DNA of 7,680 nucleotides from Geobacter sp. (GTDB taxonomy: Bacteria > Desulfobacterota > Desulfuromonadia > Geobacterales > Pseudopelobacteraceae). A program made the translations under genes and the position numbers. The notes below the pieces were generated by a model. That model was not told the origin of the DNA. It made no database searches and saw nothing but the letters and a program-made list of their open reading frames with translations. Of the stretch, positions 4,773-7,680 are shown one piece after another (positions within the stretch are counted from its first letter, which is position 1; every line of letters begins with the position of its first letter). The stretch is taken from assembly GCA_027346925.1 (NCBI GenBank), contig DAIERH010000106.1, positions 1 through 7,680 on the forward strand. Direction: 5' to 3'.

Positions 4773-6932
4773 TCATTGCGGTCCGCCGACCTCGTTTCTG
4801 AACAGGTCGAATTCGGCCGCCAACTCGTCGAGCAGGGCCGGCGCCCCGGAGATTTCACGGGACTTGGCCATTTCATCCAGCCGGGTGGCGCATGCCCGGA
4901 TACGGGCGGCGCCGATGTTGGCGGCCGCCCCCTTGATGGTGTGGGCCTGGCGGTGCAACTCCTCGGCATCCCCGGCATCCAGCGCCTTGCGGACACCTTC
5001 CACGCCGGTCGTCACGCTGCCGATGAACATGGTGCAGAAACGGGGGATCATCTCTGCCTTGCCACCGAGCCGGCCCAGGAGTTCGTCACGGTCGAAGACC
5101 GGCAGGTCCGGCTCCGGGGCGGGTTCGCTGTCCGCCGCTGCCTGGACAGGCTCGGGCGGTGACGCGGCGGTATAGCGATTGATCGCAGCGACGATCGCAT
5201 CCGGCATGACCGGCTTGGAAATATAGGAATCCATACCGGCATCCAGGCATTTCTGCCGATCACCGCTGGCCGCGTAGGCAGTCATGGCCACGATGGGGAT
5301 ACGCCCTCCCCGTTCCTGTTCCAGCTCCCTGATGGCGCGGGTCGCCTGGAAGCCGTCCATGACCGGCATCTGGATATCCATGAAGATCATGTCGAAGCGG
5401 TTAGCGCAGAAGGCCTCCACCGCCTCGGCGCCGTTGCCGGCGATCGTCACCCGGTGTCCCTGCTTCTCCATGACGACGCGGGCCAGCTCCTGGTTGATCT
5501 CCACGTCATCCACCAGCAGGATGTCCCTGGGGAGCGCCTGGGCAGCCGCGGAAACGGCAGAAGAATCCTGGGTAACGGGGTAGTACGGCGCCGAATCCGC
5601 CGGGGCGAGCGCGAACGCCAACCGCACCGTGAAGCTGCTGCCAACGCCGGGCCGGCTCTCAACCGCGATACTGCCGCCCATCAACTCCGTCAGCTGGCGG
5701 CAAATGGCCAGTCCGAGGCCTGTGCCGCCGAAGGTGCGAGTGGTGGAACTGTCCGCCTGGGAGAAGGGCTGGAAGATGCGGCCGCAGACCTCCTCGGTCA
5801 TGCCGATGCCGGTATCCCTGACCGTCATCAGCAAATCCACCGTGGCGTCAGCGCCCCCCTCGCGGGTGATGGCAACGCCGACCAAACCCTGCTCGGTGAA
5901 CTTGACCGCATTGCCGGCCAGGTTGACCAGGATCTGACGAAACTTTACGCTGTCCCCGCAGATCATGTCCGGACAATCGGGCGCCACGGAAAACGTCAGG
6001 CCGACCTGTTTGCGCTCCGCCCTGAAGCGCAGCGGCAGCAGGGTGGTTTCCACAAGCTCGCGCAGGGCAAAGGGATGGGGATCGAGTTCCATCCGGCCGG
6101 CCTCGATCTTGGAGAAATCCAGGATGTCGTTGATGATCGCCAGCAGATTATCGGCGGAGATGGAGATATTCCTGAGGTAGCCGCGCTGATCGTCGGCCAG
6201 CGGCGTGTCCCCCAGTAATTCCGCCATGCCGATGATGCCGTTCATGGGGGTGCGGATCTCGTGGCTCATGGTGGCCAGGAAGTCGCTCTTGGCCCTGGTG
6301 GCCGCCTCGGCCTGCTGACGGGCCGCCTCCAGCTCCATGGTCCGTTCCTGCACCCTCTGTTCCAGGTTGTGCATGTGGTCGCGGAGCATGTCGTACAGCG
6401 TGGCGTTTTCCAGGGTATAGGCCGTGTAGGTCAGGATGATGGAGAGTGCGTTCAGGGAAGAGACTTCCACATTGACATGCCGCCCGGGCAGCACCCCGAT
6501 GAACATCCCGCGGATACGGGCATGGGTCTCCAGGACATGGAGTATCAAGGTCTGCTGTTCGTCGCGGGTGGAGGTGATCACCGGATGGTTCTGGTTGAGG
6601 GACCAGGCAAAGGTGCCGTCCATGATCTTGGCGTCGATCTCCTCCTGTATCTCCCTGGTGGAGGATTCCGGTTCGCAGAACGCCACCTCGAAACTGGCAT
6701 CCTCCTCGACCGGGCAGAATGCGATGCTGCTGAACGAGATCAGGCGCTTGACCTTGTCGGCGGCTGACTGCATGATCTGGACGCTGCTGCGCGTGTCCGA
6801 GATGCCGGTCTGGAGGTCGCCGCAGCTGGCCAGGATGTCCAGGATGGTGACATAGTGCAGGTTGGTCTCTTCCAGGTAACGGACCCGCTCCCGCTGATTC
6901 TCCAACTGTTGTCCCAGGGTGGCGTTAGTCAT
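4773..6932 (-). CDS. Cytoplasmic hybrid sensor histidine kinase (GAF-like - HisKA - HATPase - REC - Hpt)
   Basis: This is a 719-residue multistep phosphorelay kinase. Residues 1-28 look helical. Residues 28-180 resemble a GAF-type sensor but lack a diagnostic motif. A coiled coil at about 180-215 leads into HisKA with the H box SHEIRTP (phospho-acceptor H224). The ATPase domain shows the N box (N341 in NAVKFTE), the G1 box DTGIGM (D373) and the G2 box GGTGLGL (402-408). A receiver at about 470-588 has the acidic pair D475-D476, phospho-acceptor D519 in FMDIQMP, T551 and K573. After an Ala/Pro-rich linker (589-610), a C-terminal Hpt domain carries H664 in AHTIKGAA. All phosphotransfer residues are present, so it should be active. 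No transmembrane helix is visible, so it is probably cytoplasmic. The ATG at 6932 is chosen because it has a weak GGAAA upstream and overlaps the HDOD gene by only 8 bp; the ATG at 6947 and the much longer frame from 7271 run into HDOD coding sequence. No output domain or regulator gene is visible. Confidence 0.93.
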   Translation of the reverse strand: MTNATLGQQLENQRERVRYLEETNLHYVTILDILASCGDLQTGISDTRSSVQIMQSAADKVKRLISFSSIAFCPVEEDASFEVAFCEPESSTREIQEEIDAKIMDGTFAWSLNQNHPVITSTRDEQQTLILHVLETHARIRGMFIGVLPGRHVNVEVSSLNALSIILTYTAYTLENATLYDMLRDHMHNLEQRVQERTMELEAARQQAEAATRAKSDFLATMSHEIRTPMNGIIGMAELLGDTPLADDQRGYLRNISISADNLLAIINDILDFSKIEAGRMELDPHPFALRELVETTLLPLRFRAERKQVGLTFSVAPDCPDMICGDSVKFRQILVNLAGNAVKFTEQGLVGVAITREGGADATVDLLMTVRDTGIGMTEEVCGRIFQPFSQADSSTTRTFGGTGLGLAICRQLTELMGGSIAVESRPGVGSSFTVRLAFALAPADSAPYYPVTQDSSAVSAAAQALPRDILLVDDVEINQELARVVMEKQGHRVTIAGNGAEAVEAFCANRFDMIFMDIQMPVMDGFQATRAIRELEQERGGRIPIVAMTAYAASGDRQKCLDAGMDSYISKPVMPDAIVAAINRYTAASPPEPVQAAADSEPAPEPDLPVFDRDELLGRLGGKAEMIPRFCTMFIGSVTTGVEGVRKALDAGDAEELHRQAHTIKGAAANIGAARIRACATRLDEMAKSREISGAPALLDELAAEFDLFRNEVGGPQ

Positions 6933-7680
6933 TGTTTCCACGGACATTGAGGATGTTGACCGTTTCGGCGAATTGGGTGTCGATCTCCCGCACCAAGGAT
7001 GGAAACAGGTTGGGGGAGAGGGCCAGGCGATCCCAGGCGCGCTCATCGAGGCGCGGCACGCACGCTTCCCCGCTGGCGCCGAATTCGAGGGCATGGGAGA
7101 TGATGTCGGCCAAGTGGAGGATACACGCCTCGCGGGGGTACTGCCCGGCCTGCATGCAGCGGTGGTGGCATTCCACCGGTTCGGCCACACGGGCGGGGAT
7201 CTTCCAGCGTTGCAGCAGGGTGCCCCCCACGTCGCCATGGTCGAACCCCAGCCGCTCACGTTCGACCTCATGCAGCGACCTGCCGTCGCTCCGGGAGACC
7301 TGGATCATCTCGCGGCACAGGTCGGGGATGTTGATGAACATGACCAGGCGGCCGATGTCGTGCAGGATACCGGCAACGAAAAACCGCTCCAGGTTCGATT
7401 CCCGCTGGCTGGTGGCCAGGATGCGGGCCGTGAGGCCGCAGGCGATGCTGTGTTTCCAGAACAGCTCCATGGTCATCAGGTCCTCGGGGATGCCCTCGAA
7501 GAGCCCCATGACCGAGATGGCCAGGGCCAGGTCCCGAACCTGCTGGACACCGATGATGGTGACCGCCTGGGTGATGGTGTCGATGCGGGAGTAGTAACCG
7601 AACAGGGGACTGTTGGCCAGCTTGAGGATGCGGGCGGTGAGTCCCTGGTCCTCGGAGATGATCTTGGCGATATCGGCAAT
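6925..7680 (-). CDS. HDOD / HD-like domain signalling protein (5' end outside window)
   Basis: The frame is open from the window edge to a TAA stop, giving 251 C-terminal residues; the start lies outside. The visible N-terminal part (IADIAKIISEDQG, then RILKLANSPLFG, then a TQAVTIIG segment) fits the HDOD domain, an HD-like fold used in bacterial signalling and regulation. Counting from the first visible residue, possible metal ligands of HD hydrolases are present: H77, H107-D108 (in ILHDIGRL), H148, H172-H173 and D192. The stretch after the HH pair ends in QYP, a weak echo of the HD-GYP signature, so activity cannot be ruled out, although HDOD proteins are usually regarded as non-catalytic. 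No membrane segment is visible. The gene overlaps the following histidine kinase by 8 bp, which suggests translational coupling and a shared pathway. An internal ATG at 7509 is not the start, because HDOD homology continues upstream of it. The family call is firm; the specific role is unknown. Confidence 0.85.
   Translation of the reverse strand: MADIAKIISEDQGLTARILKLANSPLFGYYSRIDTITQAVTIIGVQQVRDLALAISVMGLFEGIPEDLMTMELFWKHSIACGLTARILATSQRESNLERFFVAGILHDIGRLVMFINIPDLCREMIQVSRSDGRSLHEVERERLGFDHGDVGGTLLQRWKIPARVAEPVECHHRCMQAGQYPREACILHLADIISHALEFGASGEACVPRLDERAWDRLALSPNLFPSLVREIDTQFAETVNILNVRGNND

Noticed and set aside
6933..7271. Longer kinase start at 7271, adding 113 residues
   Set aside because: The added Ser/Pro/Arg/Cys-rich stretch is the out-of-frame shadow of the HDOD gene; the kinase proper begins at about 6932.

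Overview
This window looks like chromosomal DNA from a high-GC Geobacter-type bacterium (Desulfuromonadia, formerly Deltaproteobacteria). The inference rests on a large cytoplasmic hybrid histidine kinase next to an HDOD protein, an S-box-controlled methionine operon outside the Firmicutes, and the general character of the proteins. No phylogenetic marker is present, so the assignment is tentative. Every supportable gene lies on the minus strand, so the biological order runs from base 7680 down to base 1.

Bases 7680-4773 hold a signalling pair. An HDOD/HD-like protein, cut by the window edge, overlaps by 8 bp the start of a 719-residue hybrid histidine kinase with a GAF-like sensor region, HisKA, HATPase, receiver and Hpt modules. 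The kinase holds every phosphorelay step except the output.

Bases 4772-4432 are non-coding and rich in regulation. They hold a short stretch of 9-bp-period repeats and an inverted repeat, then an AT-rich promoter with a perfect -35 box (TTGACA). A complete SAM-I (S-box) riboswitch aptamer follows, with an antiterminator segment, an intrinsic terminator and a strong ribosome binding site.

Bases 4431-153 hold the regulated genes. A MetI-type cystathionine gamma-synthase is followed by a MetC-type cystathionine beta-lyase. Together they would convert activated homoserine plus cysteine to homocysteine. Next come a ThiF/HesA-type activating enzyme with an N-terminal ThiS-like domain, and MnmA, the tRNA 2-thiouridylase. 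Gaps downstream of metC are 6 bp and -4 bp, so these look co-transcribed, which would place two sulfur-transfer genes under a methionine/SAM signal. An 89-bp element with imperfect terminal inverted repeats sits between metI and metC. After mnmA, a reading frame with a hydrophobic segment starts and runs off the window.

The best observation is the riboswitch-controlled operon: its aptamer, antiterminator and terminator can all be read directly, and it links transsulfuration to a fused ThiS-ThiF-like protein and tRNA thiolation. I found no CRISPR array, tRNA, rRNA, transposase or phage gene. Long plus-strand frames are high-GC shadows.
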